Shown piece after piece: positions 52,628 to 61,943 of a stretch of 64,000 nucleotides of DNA (positions within the stretch are counted from its first letter, which is position 1; each line of letters opens with the position of its first letter). The stretch is from an uncultured Chitinophagaceae bacterium. GTDB taxonomy: Bacteria; Bacteroidota; Bacteroidia; Chitinophagales; Chitinophagaceae. The stretch lies in contig CALCII010000013.1 of NCBI GenBank assembly GCA_937907395.1, positions 62,001 through 126,000 on the forward strand. The letters are read 5' to 3'. The notes beneath the pieces are model-generated. The model saw nothing but the letters and a program-made list of their open reading frames with translations. It did not search any database and was not told where the DNA came from. The position numbers and the translations under genes were made by a program.

Positions 52628-53157
52628 TGTCAAATATGTTACTACAAAAGATGATTACTCTCCGGCTATTAAGCCTCTCAGTTGTTTTGTTGTTTATAAG
52701 CTGCAAAGAAGTGAATAAAGACAAGACGGTTACTATTCTGCCAGATACGACATTTGAGAAAATAAAATTAGCAGACTTAAAAAGTAATTCGTTTAGTTTA
52801 AAACAGTATGCAGGGAAAACAATATTTCTTAATTTTTGGGCTACCTGGTGCAAGCCTTGTATTGCAGAAATGCCAACGATCGAAAAAGCACGGAATATTT
52901 TGAATAAAGAAGAAATTGTTTTTTTAATAGCTTCCGGCGAAGCAATTGAAGAAATTGAGGCATTCAAAAAAACTCATGATTTTAATTTCAATTATTGCCA
53001 AATCCAAAACAGCGAAGAGTTAGGTTTTCAGGCTTTGCCAACAACCTATATATTTAATGCTGAAGGGGATCTTGTTTTTTCTGAATCGGGTTATCGCAAA
53101 TGGGACGAAAAGAGCAATATTGACATGATACTTAAAATTGTAAACAAAAATGAATAA
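52627..53157 (+). CDS. TlpA-like thioredoxin lipoprotein
   Basis: 176 residues. A start-coupled signal (SLSVVLLFISC) makes it a probable lipoprotein. The thioredoxin domain has LNFWATWCKPCIAEMPTIEK with a CKPC active site (about 79-82) and a cis-Pro TTYIF region. TlpA-type proteins reduce disulfides in secreted proteins. It overlaps the neighbouring genes at both ends (1 base before, 8 bases after), in an operon with the His-rich and sialidase-like proteins. It may keep Cys in metal-binding lipoproteins reduced. Confidence 0.87.
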   Translation: MSNMLLQKMITLRLLSLSVVLLFISCKEVNKDKTVTILPDTTFEKIKLADLKSNSFSLKQYAGKTIFLNFWATWCKPCIAEMPTIEKARNILNKEEIVFLIASGEAIEEIEAFKKTHDFNFNYCQIQNSEELGFQALPTTYIFNAEGDLVFSESGYRKWDEKSNIDMILKIVNKNE

Positions 53158-54382
53158 GCTAGTAACTGCATTGTTATTGATCGTTGCGTTGTCTTCCTGC
53201 AAGAATTCACCAAAACAAACAGACAGTCAAAAGAATGAATCGGCAGATATTGCTGACAGTAACTTAAAGTATCTTTCATCACCTGCTGATTCAGTCAGCG
53301 CAGAACCGTATTTATTTACTGATAAAAATGGGTTGGTTTATTTATCCTGGATAGAGAAAACAAAGGAGAAAAGCTTATTGAAATTTTCTGCATTAAAGAA
53401 TGAACAATGGTCTGAGCCTGTTGTGATAAGTTCAGGCGATAACTGGTTTGTGAATTGGGCAGATTATCCACTTTTAGCTTCGGATGGTGCAAATAACATG
53501 ATAGTGCATTTTTTAGAGAAAAGCCAAAAAAGCACCTACACATACGATGTAAAGCTGGTTTCCTCCGCTGACCAGGGAAAGACATGGAGTGCTCCAAAAA
53601 TCCTTCATGATGATGGTAAAAAAGCAGAGCATGGTTTTGTTTCAATAGTGCCATACGAAGACAATTATTTTATTTCATGGCTTGATGGAAGGAATGCAGC
53701 AATGGAAGGTGAAGGAAAACATGAAGAGGGACATCATGGACAGATGACAATACGTGGCGCAATAGTAGATAAGCAGGGAAAGAAATCCAGCGAATGGGAA
53801 TTAGATAACCGGGTATGTGATTGTTGCCAGACAAGTGCTGCCATCACTGCAGATGGGCCTGTTGTAGTTTATAGAGACAGGTCAGAAGCAGAAATAAGAG
53901 ATATCTCAATCGTCCGGTTTGTAAAGGGTCAATGGACAGAACCCAAACCAATATTTTCAGACAACTGGGAGATTAAAGGATGCCCCGTCAATGGCCCAAG
54001 GATTGCGGCACAGGATAATACTGTTGCCGTAGCATGGTTTTCGTCACCTGATCAAAAAGCACAGGTGAATGTCATTTTCTCCACAGACGGAGGTGCTAGC
54101 TTTAATGCTCCTGTTCGTATTGATGAAGGAAAAGGGATTGGCCGTGTAGATGTTGTTATGCTGGATGATAAGAGTGCAATGGTCAGTTGGATGGAAGGTT
54201 CTGTGATAAAAGCAGTGAAAGTTTACAAGGATGGTAAAAAAGAAGCTTCTATAACAATTGCTTCCTCGGCAGAATCGAGATCAAGCGGATTTCCTCAGAT
54301 GACGAGATCTGGTAAAAATTTAATTTTTGCGTGGTCAGATAGTAAGGACAAGACAATTAAAGTAGCGAATCTTGCCTTTTAG
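53150..54382 (+). CDS. sialidase-fold (BNR-type) lipoprotein with Cys motif
   Basis: 410 residues. Lipoprotein signal (ALLLIVALSSC), then a six-bladed propeller with sialidase-type Asp-box-like repeats (SSADQGKTWSAPKILHDD and FSTDGGASFNAPVRIDEGK). Between blades is a Cys cluster, NRVCDCCQTSAAITADG, and later KGCPVNGPRIAA, which recur in uncharacterised copper-linked propellers in Bacteroidota. The catalytic Arg triad of sialidases is not obvious, so a binding function is more likely than sugar hydrolysis. It overlaps the TlpA gene by 8 bases, suggesting that the CC motif may be kept reduced by it. Confidence 0.82.
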   Translation: MNKLVTALLLIVALSSCKNSPKQTDSQKNESADIADSNLKYLSSPADSVSAEPYLFTDKNGLVYLSWIEKTKEKSLLKFSALKNEQWSEPVVISSGDNWFVNWADYPLLASDGANNMIVHFLEKSQKSTYTYDVKLVSSADQGKTWSAPKILHDDGKKAEHGFVSIVPYEDNYFISWLDGRNAAMEGEGKHEEGHHGQMTIRGAIVDKQGKKSSEWELDNRVCDCCQTSAAITADGPVVVYRDRSEAEIRDISIVRFVKGQWTEPKPIFSDNWEIKGCPVNGPRIAAQDNTVAVAWFSSPDQKAQVNVIFSTDGGASFNAPVRIDEGKGIGRVDVVMLDDKSAMVSWMEGSVIKAVKVYKDGKKEASITIASSAESRSSGFPQMTRSGKNLIFAWSDSKDKTIKVANLAF

Positions 54383-54492
54383 TTGCTTTAATCTGTTTGT
54401 CGAAATGAGAAAAAAGCACTTGATTTACAGTTTTTTGCAACCATATTACCATTTTAGATCGATGTTTTATCCGGATTTGCAATATATCCTGT

Positions 54493-54500
54493 TACTTTTG
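54493..54500 (+). promoter_or_regulatory. TACTTTTG -7 box before the DUF6660-like gene
   Basis: Exact match to TAnnTTTG ending 5 bases before the ATG at 54506. A TTTG at 54476-54479 is closer than the usual -33 spacing. Confidence 0.4.
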
Positions 54501-54505
54501 TAACA

Positions 54506-54826
54506 ATGAAATTTTTATTTTTCTTTTTAGGCTTTTTCCTGCTCTACCTGTCATGCCTTCAGTGTAGCGACAGTACGGAGTGCAATGCAAAAGCAGAAGT
54601 AAAAATTTCGGCTTCCACCAATCACCAGGAACACAACCATTCGAAAGAATCCTGCACACCTTTTTGCACCTGTTCGTGCTGTGCAGCGTCCGCATTTTAT
54701 AACCGTTTGAACAAAGTTCAGGTTGTAAAAATTATTTTCCAATCTGAAAAGTATCCCCTTCATAACGAGAATTTTAATTCAGAAGTTTCCTATTCTATCT
54801 GGCAGCCTCCCAAAATAGCTGCTTAA
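54506..54826 (+). CDS. DUF6660-like small secreted protein, Cys-rich
   Basis: 106 residues. A hydrophobic signal (FLFFFLGFFLLYLSC) is followed by a Cys-rich middle (CTPFCTCSCCAAS, about 50-62) next to a His spot (NHQEHNHSKES), and the end SIWQPPKIAA typical of the DUF6660 group. It is small, restricted to Bacteroidota and typically lies at the start of a metal-efflux operon, as it does here. It could bind Zn or Cu. No enzymatic role is known. Its start codon lies immediately after a -7 box. Confidence 0.65.
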   Translation: MKFLFFFLGFFLLYLSCLQCSDSTECNAKAEVKISASTNHQEHNHSKESCTPFCTCSCCAASAFYNRLNKVQVVKIIFQSEKYPLHNENFNSEVSYSIWQPPKIAA

Positions 54827-54895
54827 TTCCCCATTCTTATCAGTGCATCATCATGCGCTGACTATACATTTTATCATTTCGTTTACAATGTGGTT

Positions 54896-55078
54896 ATGAC
54901 TAAGAGAAAAAAGTCAATGGCCCGCAGTAAACCAGTTTACAGCAAGATCAAAGACCCTGTAAAACCCAAGTGGATGCGGGTTACAAAAATAATTACAATG
55001 ATAGTGCTTGGCATTATAATGCTGATGGCTATAGCCGGAATTATAATTAAGTATTATCGTCTTGTTTCAAAACATTAA
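54896..55078 (+). CDS. small single-pass membrane protein
   Basis: 60 residues from the ATG at 54896 (a GTG is two codons upstream). The first half is very basic (KRKKSMARSKPVYSKIKDPV) and one membrane segment follows (MIVLGIIMLMAIAGIIIKYY). It ends eight bases before the pump gene, so it is probably co-transcribed. It may be a small accessory subunit of the pump, like those seen with some RND systems, but no family is recognised. Confidence 0.5.
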   Translation: MTKRKKSMARSKPVYSKIKDPVKPKWMRVTKIITMIVLGIIMLMAIAGIIIKYYRLVSKH

Positions 55079-55086
55079 ATAGAAAT

Positions 55087-58000
55087 ATGCTTAATAAAAT
55101 CATTCAATTCTCCATAAAAAATAAATTGGTCATCGGCCTGTTTACACTTGCATTAATAATATGGGGTGTTTACTCGGCAAAAAAATTGCCGATTGATGCC
55201 GTGCCCGATATTACTAATAACCAGGTACAGGTTATAACTTTAAGCCCTTCGCTTGCTGCACAGGAAGTAGAACAGTTAATTTCTTTTCCGGTGGAACAAA
55301 CAATGGCCACCATTCCGGAAGTGCAGGAAATCCGTTCTATATCAAGATTTGGATTATCTGTAGTTACTGTCGTATTTCATGATGATGCAAATATTTATTG
55401 GGCCCGTCAGCAAGTAGGTGAACGGCTGATAGAAGCCCGTAACCAGATACCCAATAATATCGGTAACCCGGAAATGGCTCCCATATCTACGGGATTAGGT
55501 GAGATTTATCAATATGTTTTACATGCAAAAAAAGGATACGAAAATAAATACGATGCTATGTCGCTTCGGACGATACAGGATTGGATTGTCCGTCGTCAGT
55601 TGCTTGGCACACCCGGCATTGCTGATGTAAGCAGCTTTGGCGGTCTTTTAAAGCAATATGAAATTGCATTGAATACAGATAAGCTTCGCAGCTATAATCT
55701 ATCCATTGCTGATATATTTACTGCGCTTGAAAAAAACAACCAGAATACTGGTGGTGCATATATAGATAAAAAACCCAACGCTTATTTTATCCGCAGCGAA
55801 GGCTTTATTAAAACAATCACTGACATTGAAAAAATTGTAGTTACAAGAACTTCCAGTGGTGCACCCGTGCTGGTAAGAGATATTGCAACGGTACAGTTGG
55901 GGCATGCCACGCAATACGGAGCATTAACCCGTAATGCAGAAGGGGAAGTAGTTGGTGGCATTGTATTAATGCTGAAAGGAGCAAATTCCAGCATTGTAAT
56001 TAACAGTGTAAAAGATAAAATAATCCAGATTCAGAAAAGCTTGCCGGAAGGTGTAGTCATTGAACCCTTTCTTGACAGAAGTGCTTTAGTCAGCAGGGCA
56101 ATCGGAACCGTAAAAACGAACCTTGTTGAAGGTGCCTTGATTGTGATTTTTGTATTGGTGGTTTTCCTTGGCAATATCCGTTCCGGGTTGATAGTGGCTT
56201 CCGTAATTCCGCTTGCCATGCTTTTCGCTATTTCGTTGATGAATCTATTTGGTGTATCTGGTAACCTGATGAGCTTAGGCGCTATTGACTTTGGGTTAAT
56301 TGTGGATGGCGCTGTGATTATTGTGGAAGCAACCATGCATCAGTTAGGCCATCGAAAACCCGGAAGGCTGACACAAGACCAATTGGATGATGAAGTATAT
56401 AAGTCAGCAGGCAAGATGATGAACTCTGCTGCATTTGGACAAATCATTATTTTAATTGTGTACCTGCCTATTCTTGCACTGGTCGGCATTGAGGGAAAAA
56501 TGTTTGGCCCAATGGCACAAACAGTTTCATTCGCCATACTTGGTGCATTCCTGCTTTCACTTACTTATGTGCCCATGATGAGTGCCCTTGTTCTAAGTAA
56601 AAAAATAAGCCACAAAGAAAACCTTTCTGATAAAATGATGAAGTTTTTCCAATGGCTTTATACACCATTAATACGTGGCGCATTAAAGATAAAATTATTG
56701 GTGGTGAGCATTGCTGTGGGAGTATTTGTAATCAGCCTTGTCATTTTTAAAACCTTAGGTGGTGAATTTATTCCCACCTTGGAAGAAGGAGATTTTGCGG
56801 TAGAAACAAGGTTGCTTACAGGTAGCTCGTTAAGCCAAACGATTGAAAAAATAACGCAGGCTTCTGATTTACTGATGAAAAAATTCCCTGAAGTAAAAGA
56901 GGTGATTGGAAAGATAGGTGCCTCTGAGATACCAACCGACCCTATGCCCATAGAAGCATGTGACATTACCATTCTTTTAAAAGATAAAAAGGAATGGACC
57001 AGTGCACATAACCGGGAAGAACTGGCTGAACTGATGCAAAAGGAACTGGAAAAAATTCCCGGTGTTTCCTATGGGTTGTCGCAGCCTATACAACTTCGTT
57101 TTAATGAATTGATTTCAGGTGTTCGCCAGGATGTAGGTATTAAAATATTTGGAGAAGACCTGGATGTGCTGGCAGACCTGGCAAAAAAAATTGGTGTGAT
57201 TGTACCTACGGTAAAAGGTGCAGAAGATTTATATGTAGAACAGGTAACCGGGCTTCCACAGATTGTCGTTAAACTAAACAGGGATAAGATTGCACAGTTT
57301 GGTTTAAATGTAGAAGATATAAACCGCACCATTAGTGCTGCTTTTGCAGGAGAATCTGCCGGCATTGTTTACGAGGGTGAAAAAAGGTTTGACATGGTAG
57401 TGCGTTTGGAAAAAGCAAACCGCCAGAGTATTGATGATGTAAAAGGATTATTTGTTGCGGCTCCTGATGGTAACCAGATTCCATTGGAACAGGTAGCAGA
57501 TGTCAATTTGCAGTTAGGCCCTAACCAGATACAACGTGAAGATGCAAAGAGGAGAATCATTGTCGGCTTTAATACAAGAGGCAGGGACATCTCATCGGTT
57601 GTAAAAGAAATGCAGGAAAAAATTGAGAAGCAGGTAAAAATGCCCCCCGGTTATTTTATTACTTATGGAGGACAATTTAAAAATCTTGAAGAAGCTAACA
57701 AAAGGTTATCCGTTGCAGTCCCAGTTGCATTAGCATTAATCCTGCTGCTTCTATTCTTTACGTTTGGTTCAATTAAATATTCCTTACTCATTTTTACAGC
57801 TATACCCATGAGTGCAATAGGCGGTGTATTTGCCTTATGGTTCAGGGGTATACCATTCAGTATTTCGGCAGGTGTTGGTTTTATCGCACTGTTTGGAGTG
57901 GCGGTACTAAATGGCATCGTACTTATCAGTGAGTTTAACCGGTTGAAAAAAGAAGGCATGACTGACATAAATGCCATTATTTTAAAAGGGACCTCTGTGC

Positions 58001-59460
58001 GGTTGCGACCGGTGTTAATGACTGCAGCAGTTGCTTCATTGGGCTTCCTTCCAATGGCTTTATCAAGAGGTTCGGGTGCGGAAGTACAACGGCCATTAGC
58101 AACAGTTGTAATAGGTGGATTGATAACAGCTACTTTTCTTACGTTGGTGGTGCTACCGGTGTTATATACCTGGTTTGAAAAGATAAAACCAAAAGTAAAA
58201 AAAATATCTCCGGCTAAGCACTTCCCTTCATTGTTCATCCTGTTTTTAGCATCATCCTTTGCCTCAAATGCTCAACAACCAAAGACAGTCATAAATCTTA
58301 ATGAGGCTGTTACATCAGCTATGAAGAATAATCCTTTGGTAAAAGTAGGAACGCTGGATATAAGTTACCAGCAACAATTGAAAAAAACGGTAAAGGACTA
58401 TGGCAAAACAAATGTCGGCGTAACTTTTGGCCAGTACAACAGCCGCATTACTTATGATAATAATTTCAGCATTAATCAGGGCATACCTAATCCGGCTTAC
58501 TTCAAAAGTCTCATAAAGCTATCTGAGTCAAATATCAAAAGCAGTGAGTTGCAATTAAAAGTTTATCAAACTGAACTGGCGGCTAATACAAAAACATCGT
58601 ACTACCAGTTAAGTTTTTGGATAGAGGAAATAAGATTGCTGAAAGAAATGCTGGCTATTTATGAAAATGTATTGAGGGCATCAGCATTACGGTACAAAAC
58701 GGGTGAAACAAATGCATTGGAAAATTATAATGCTGAAAGCAAGGTGAATGAGATAAAGGCGCAATTGAGAAATGCAGAAGAAGATTACCGTATTGAATTA
58801 AACCGTCTGAAAGTGTTTACTGCAGATTCTTCTGTTACGGCTATTGCCGACACTTTACTTGTTGAAAAACAGATACAGGTAAATTTTGATACTGCTGCCA
58901 TTGCTGCCAACCCTACACTGGCATTTATTAAACAGCAAATTGATATTGCAAACAGAGAGAAAGCTGTTGAGCAATCGAGATTAAAACCTGATTTCTCAGT
59001 AGGCTATTTCAACCAGTCGCTGGTGGGCTATCAAACCGTAAACGGTGTTGATAAATATTATGGAGTTGGCCGCCGTTTCCAGGGTGTTAATTTGGGCATC
59101 AGCATTCCCATATTTGCCAGGGCGCAAAAAGAAAAAGTAAAAGCGGCAGAAATAAACCGGGTGCGTCGTGAAGCAGAACTGACCAATTATCAATACAACC
59201 TGCAGGCCGAATTGACAAGGCTGTTTGGCGAATTGCAAAAACAAAGAGTTCAAATCAACTACTACCGCAATACTGCTTTACCGCAAGCCAATCTCATCAT
59301 CACCCAGGCACAAAAAGCTTTTACTGCCGGCGAAATCGGTTATTATGAATTAACGCAATCACTCAATAATGCTGTTGTTGTAAAACAGGAATACACAAAA
59401 CTTTTAAACCAATACAATCAAACCGTTATTGCTATCGAATTTATCGGCGGCATCAATTAA
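55087..59460 (+). CDS. czcA: CzcA-type RND pump fused to a TolC-type channel domain
   Basis: 1457 residues. Residues 1-1040 are a full RND pump with AIDFGLIVDGAVIIVEA (about 399-415), the DFGxxVDGAV motif of zinc/cobalt/cadmium pumps. From about residue 1055 a second signal-like stretch (FPSLFILFLASSFASNA) leads into a complete TolC-type domain to residue 1457 (NLNEAVTSAMKNNPLVKVGT, later YKTGETNALENYNAESKVNE and VGYFNQSLVGYQ). Pump and channel are normally separate proteins in different membranes, so the chain may be cleaved, or the fusion may hold both parts together. It is one open frame, with no stop between. The adaptor gene follows by 26 bases. Confidence 0.88.
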   Translation: MLNKIIQFSIKNKLVIGLFTLALIIWGVYSAKKLPIDAVPDITNNQVQVITLSPSLAAQEVEQLISFPVEQTMATIPEVQEIRSISRFGLSVVTVVFHDDANIYWARQQVGERLIEARNQIPNNIGNPEMAPISTGLGEIYQYVLHAKKGYENKYDAMSLRTIQDWIVRRQLLGTPGIADVSSFGGLLKQYEIALNTDKLRSYNLSIADIFTALEKNNQNTGGAYIDKKPNAYFIRSEGFIKTITDIEKIVVTRTSSGAPVLVRDIATVQLGHATQYGALTRNAEGEVVGGIVLMLKGANSSIVINSVKDKIIQIQKSLPEGVVIEPFLDRSALVSRAIGTVKTNLVEGALIVIFVLVVFLGNIRSGLIVASVIPLAMLFAISLMNLFGVSGNLMSLGAIDFGLIVDGAVIIVEATMHQLGHRKPGRLTQDQLDDEVYKSAGKMMNSAAFGQIIILIVYLPILALVGIEGKMFGPMAQTVSFAILGAFLLSLTYVPMMSALVLSKKISHKENLSDKMMKFFQWLYTPLIRGALKIKLLVVSIAVGVFVISLVIFKTLGGEFIPTLEEGDFAVETRLLTGSSLSQTIEKITQASDLLMKKFPEVKEVIGKIGASEIPTDPMPIEACDITILLKDKKEWTSAHNREELAELMQKELEKIPGVSYGLSQPIQLRFNELISGVRQDVGIKIFGEDLDVLADLAKKIGVIVPTVKGAEDLYVEQVTGLPQIVVKLNRDKIAQFGLNVEDINRTISAAFAGESAGIVYEGEKRFDMVVRLEKANRQSIDDVKGLFVAAPDGNQIPLEQVADVNLQLGPNQIQREDAKRRIIVGFNTRGRDISSVVKEMQEKIEKQVKMPPGYFITYGGQFKNLEEANKRLSVAVPVALALILLLLFFTFGSIKYSLLIFTAIPMSAIGGVFALWFRGIPFSISAGVGFIALFGVAVLNGIVLISEFNRLKKEGMTDINAIILKGTSVRLRPVLMTAAVASLGFLPMALSRGSGAEVQRPLATVVIGGLITATFLTLVVLPVLYTWFEKIKPKVKKISPAKHFPSLFILFLASSFASNAQQPKTVINLNEAVTSAMKNNPLVKVGTLDISYQQQLKKTVKDYGKTNVGVTFGQYNSRITYDNNFSINQGIPNPAYFKSLIKLSESNIKSSELQLKVYQTELAANTKTSYYQLSFWIEEIRLLKEMLAIYENVLRASALRYKTGETNALENYNAESKVNEIKAQLRNAEEDYRIELNRLKVFTADSSVTAIADTLLVEKQIQVNFDTAAIAANPTLAFIKQQIDIANREKAVEQSRLKPDFSVGYFNQSLVGYQTVNGVDKYYGVGRRFQGVNLGISIPIFARAQKEKVKAAEINRVRREAELTNYQYNLQAELTRLFGELQKQRVQINYYRNTALPQANLIITQAQKAFTAGEIGYYELTQSLNNAVVVKQEYTKLLNQYNQTVIAIEFIGGIN

Positions 59461-59486
59461 TAAGAACGGGCTAAAATAAAATTAAT

Positions 59487-60701
59487 ATGAAACAGAAATT
59501 TTTAAGTTCATTGGTTATACTCACTACGGCCGCTATATGCCTTTCATCCTGCTCTTCCAAAGGAAGTGCCGAAGCTGCCCCGGCAGAAGAAACGAAAACC
59601 GAAGAAGCAGACATGGTGGATTTGTCTGAAGACCAGTTTAAAACCGTCAACATACAATATGGCGCTGTTGAAGATAAAAATCTCAGCAGTATTATCCGGG
59701 CATCGGGAGTACTCGATGTTCCTCCGCAGCAGTTATTAACTGTTTCTTCTCCCTATGGAGGTACTTTAAAAAATACTGATTTGTTACAAGGCAAGCCAGT
59801 AGTAAAAGGCGAAGTAATAGCCGTACTCGAAAACCCTGAATTTATCCAGCTTCAGCAAGATTACCTGGACTATAAAAGCCAGTTGGTTTACCTGAAAGAA
59901 GAATTAGAACGGCAACAGGAACTGGCAAAAGAAAATGTAAATGCAAAAAAAACAGTGCAAAAAGCCAGCAGCGAATACAATAGTATGATGGCAAGGGTGC
60001 AGGGTTTAAAATCAAAGCTGCAACTCATCAATATTAATCCTGATAAAATCAATCCGGGAAACATCTCCGGCAGGGCAAATATTTATGCTCCTATAACAGG
60101 CTATGTTACTAAGGTATTGGTGAACATAGGCAAGTTTGTAAACGCTAACCAGGAGCTATTTGAAATTGTAGATACCCGCCACCTTCATGCAGAGCTTATC
60201 ATTTTTGAAAAGGATGTTCCGAAATTAAAAATCGGCCAAAAAATTCGTTTTGTGTTGAATAATGAAACAAAGGAACGATTTGCAGAAGTGCATTTGATTG
60301 GCCGTGAAATCAGTGCTGAGCGAACGGTTCGGGTACATGGTCATTTGTTGCAGGAAGATAAAAACCTATTACCTGGCATGTACCTGAAAGCAATAGTCGA
60401 AACTGGTGTTGCTACCACTACTGCTCTGCCTGATAAGGCGATTGTACAATCGGCAGGCAAGTCATACATTTTTATTGCATCAGAAGAAATGAAAGAGGAA
60501 AAAAAGCCAGATGATGCTGATAAAAATGCAACTGTTGAAAAACATATTGCTTTCAAAAGAATTGAAGTAACCACTGATATTTCGGAAAATGGTTATACCG
60601 AAGTGATTTTGCCCGAAGGTTTTGACAGGAATAGCAAAGTAGTAGTAAATGGAGCTTATGATTTATTGTCGAAAATGAATAATGTGGAAGAGGAAGAATA
60701 G
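59487..60701 (+). CDS. czcB: CzcB-type membrane-fusion adaptor
   Basis: 404 residues. Lipoprotein signal (LTTAAICLSSC), then an acidic linker and a full adaptor: barrel-sandwich strands (LLTVSSPYGGTLKNTDLLQG), helical hairpin (LVYLKEELERQQELAKENVN), lipoyl-like return (RANIYAPITGYVTKVLVNIG) and beta domains. It lacks an HMBD unit, as expected for a zinc-type system. It forms the ring bridging the pump with its channel, here the fused CzcA-TolC protein encoded upstream. The hairpin repeat copy 2 lies seven bases after the stop. Confidence 0.88.
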   Translation: MKQKFLSSLVILTTAAICLSSCSSKGSAEAAPAEETKTEEADMVDLSEDQFKTVNIQYGAVEDKNLSSIIRASGVLDVPPQQLLTVSSPYGGTLKNTDLLQGKPVVKGEVIAVLENPEFIQLQQDYLDYKSQLVYLKEELERQQELAKENVNAKKTVQKASSEYNSMMARVQGLKSKLQLININPDKINPGNISGRANIYAPITGYVTKVLVNIGKFVNANQELFEIVDTRHLHAELIIFEKDVPKLKIGQKIRFVLNNETKERFAEVHLIGREISAERTVRVHGHLLQEDKNLLPGMYLKAIVETGVATTTALPDKAIVQSAGKSYIFIASEEMKEEKKPDDADKNATVEKHIAFKRIEVTTDISENGYTEVILPEGFDRNSKVVVNGAYDLLSKMNNVEEEE

Positions 60702-60707
60702 ATTTTA

Positions 60708-60786
60708 CATGGGTCGGAGCCCTGCCTTGTTTGTCCCGTTTTAAAAATGGAAAACCTTGAGTGGCAGGGTTTCCGTACCCACCAAT
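60708..60786. repeat. hairpin-forming intergenic repeat, copy 2
   Basis: CATGGGTCGGAGCCCTGC and GGCAGGGTTTCCGTACCC arms as in copy 1 (44266). The inner bases differ but still pair (GTTTGTCC with GGAAAAC), as if the fold is conserved. It starts seven bases after the czcB stop. Confidence 0.75.
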
Positions 60787-60809
60787 AATTAGATAATAAT
60801 AAATACAGT

Positions 60810-61277
60810 ATGGATATACAAATTGAGTTAATTATTGTTGCCAAACTTGTCATCTCATTTCTGCTTGGTGCTTTTATCGGTCTTGACAGGGAAAAGCATG
60901 GCCGGGATGCCGGTATAAGAACCTATGCCGCCGTTTGTATCGGAGCTACGTTATTTACTGCTGTTGCGGCACATCTTGTAAGCGATGTAGCCGCTGTATC
61001 AAGAGTGACAGCTAATATTGTTACAGGAGTAGGGTTCCTGGGGGCTGGTATCATATATCGAAACAGCAGTGCCGGAACATCGCATGGGTTAACAACAGCA
61101 GCCACTGTTTGGTGTACCGCAGCAGTTGGTGTGGCAGTAGGCCTCAACATGTTCATTATCGCAATTGTTGGGGCAATTGCATTGTATTTTCTGCTTTCAT
61201 TACATCACCAGCATTGGTATATAGAATGGAAGAAGAAAATGATAAATAAGCATAACGAAAAAGACAACGCTGATTAA
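60810..61277 (+). CDS. MgtC/SapB-family membrane protein
   Basis: 155 residues with four to five membrane segments. The landmarks LVISFLLGAFIGLDREKHGR, GIRTYAAVCIGATLFT, NIVTGVGFLGAGIIYRNSS and GLTTAATVWCTAAVGVAVGL are the MgtC domain. Family members help cells survive magnesium shortage or envelope stress; some act on ATP synthase or membrane potential. Here it lies in the metal operon, between the adaptor and the P-type ATPase, without the C-terminal ACT-like domain of the full MgtC. Confidence 0.9.
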   Translation: MDIQIELIIVAKLVISFLLGAFIGLDREKHGRDAGIRTYAAVCIGATLFTAVAAHLVSDVAAVSRVTANIVTGVGFLGAGIIYRNSSAGTSHGLTTAATVWCTAAVGVAVGLNMFIIAIVGAIALYFLLSLHHQHWYIEWKKKMINKHNEKDNAD

Positions 61278-61315
61278 TTGTTTAAAATTAAATTGTATAA
61301 TAACATTATTGTGAC

Positions 61316-61933
61316 ATGTATAGTATAATAACAGGCACTATATTATTAGGCATTACTCATGCACTTATTCCAAACCACTGGTTGCCATTGGTGGCTATTG
61401 CCAAGTCGGAGAAATGGGAAAAGTATGAATTGATGCTGGTAGCATCTATCACAGCATCTGCACATGTGCTGGGCACTGTTATTCTTGGTTTTGCATTGGG
61501 AATGGTTGGTTCAAAACTGGCACATCAATATGAAGGATATGTGCATGTAATTGCACCGGTACTATTGATAATATTCGGATTAATCTATTTTACAGTAAAC
61601 CTGCCGCACCATCATCATGCTGCCAACAGGGATGTACAGCAATATAAAAAATCGAAAACCAAATGGGTGCTGATATTCGCAGCAACGATGTTTCTATCTC
61701 CCTGCCTGGAAGTGGAAAGTCTTTTTCTTGCAGCAGGAGCCTATGGTTGGGATGATATTTTACTACTTGCCTTAGTGTATGCAGCAATCAGCATCACCGG
61801 AATTATCACTCTTGTAATGCTTGCTTTTAAAGGAGTGCAGATGATGAACTCACAATTTATAGAGCACAACGAAAAACGAATTACCGGAATGGTATTAATT
61901 ATAGTAGGCATCGTTACATTTTTTTTACATTAA
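61316..61933 (+). CDS. polytopic membrane protein, UreH/RcnA-like
   Basis: 205 residues with six membrane segments. The front GITHALIPNHWLPLVAIAKS has the His and Asn pattern of the first segment of HupE/UreJ/UreH and RcnA-like metal transporters. A His run (LPHHHHAANRD) lies in the central loop, and FLSPCLEVESLFLAAGAYGW in the second half. It could be a Ni/Co or other cation exporter, but a related LysE-like amino-acid exporter is not excluded. It sits 11 bases before the P-type ATPase gene and is probably co-transcribed. Confidence 0.65.
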   Translation: MYSIITGTILLGITHALIPNHWLPLVAIAKSEKWEKYELMLVASITASAHVLGTVILGFALGMVGSKLAHQYEGYVHVIAPVLLIIFGLIYFTVNLPHHHHAANRDVQQYKKSKTKWVLIFAATMFLSPCLEVESLFLAAGAYGWDDILLLALVYAAISITGIITLVMLAFKGVQMMNSQFIEHNEKRITGMVLIIVGIVTFFLH

Positions 61934-61943
61934 ATAAGTTTTT

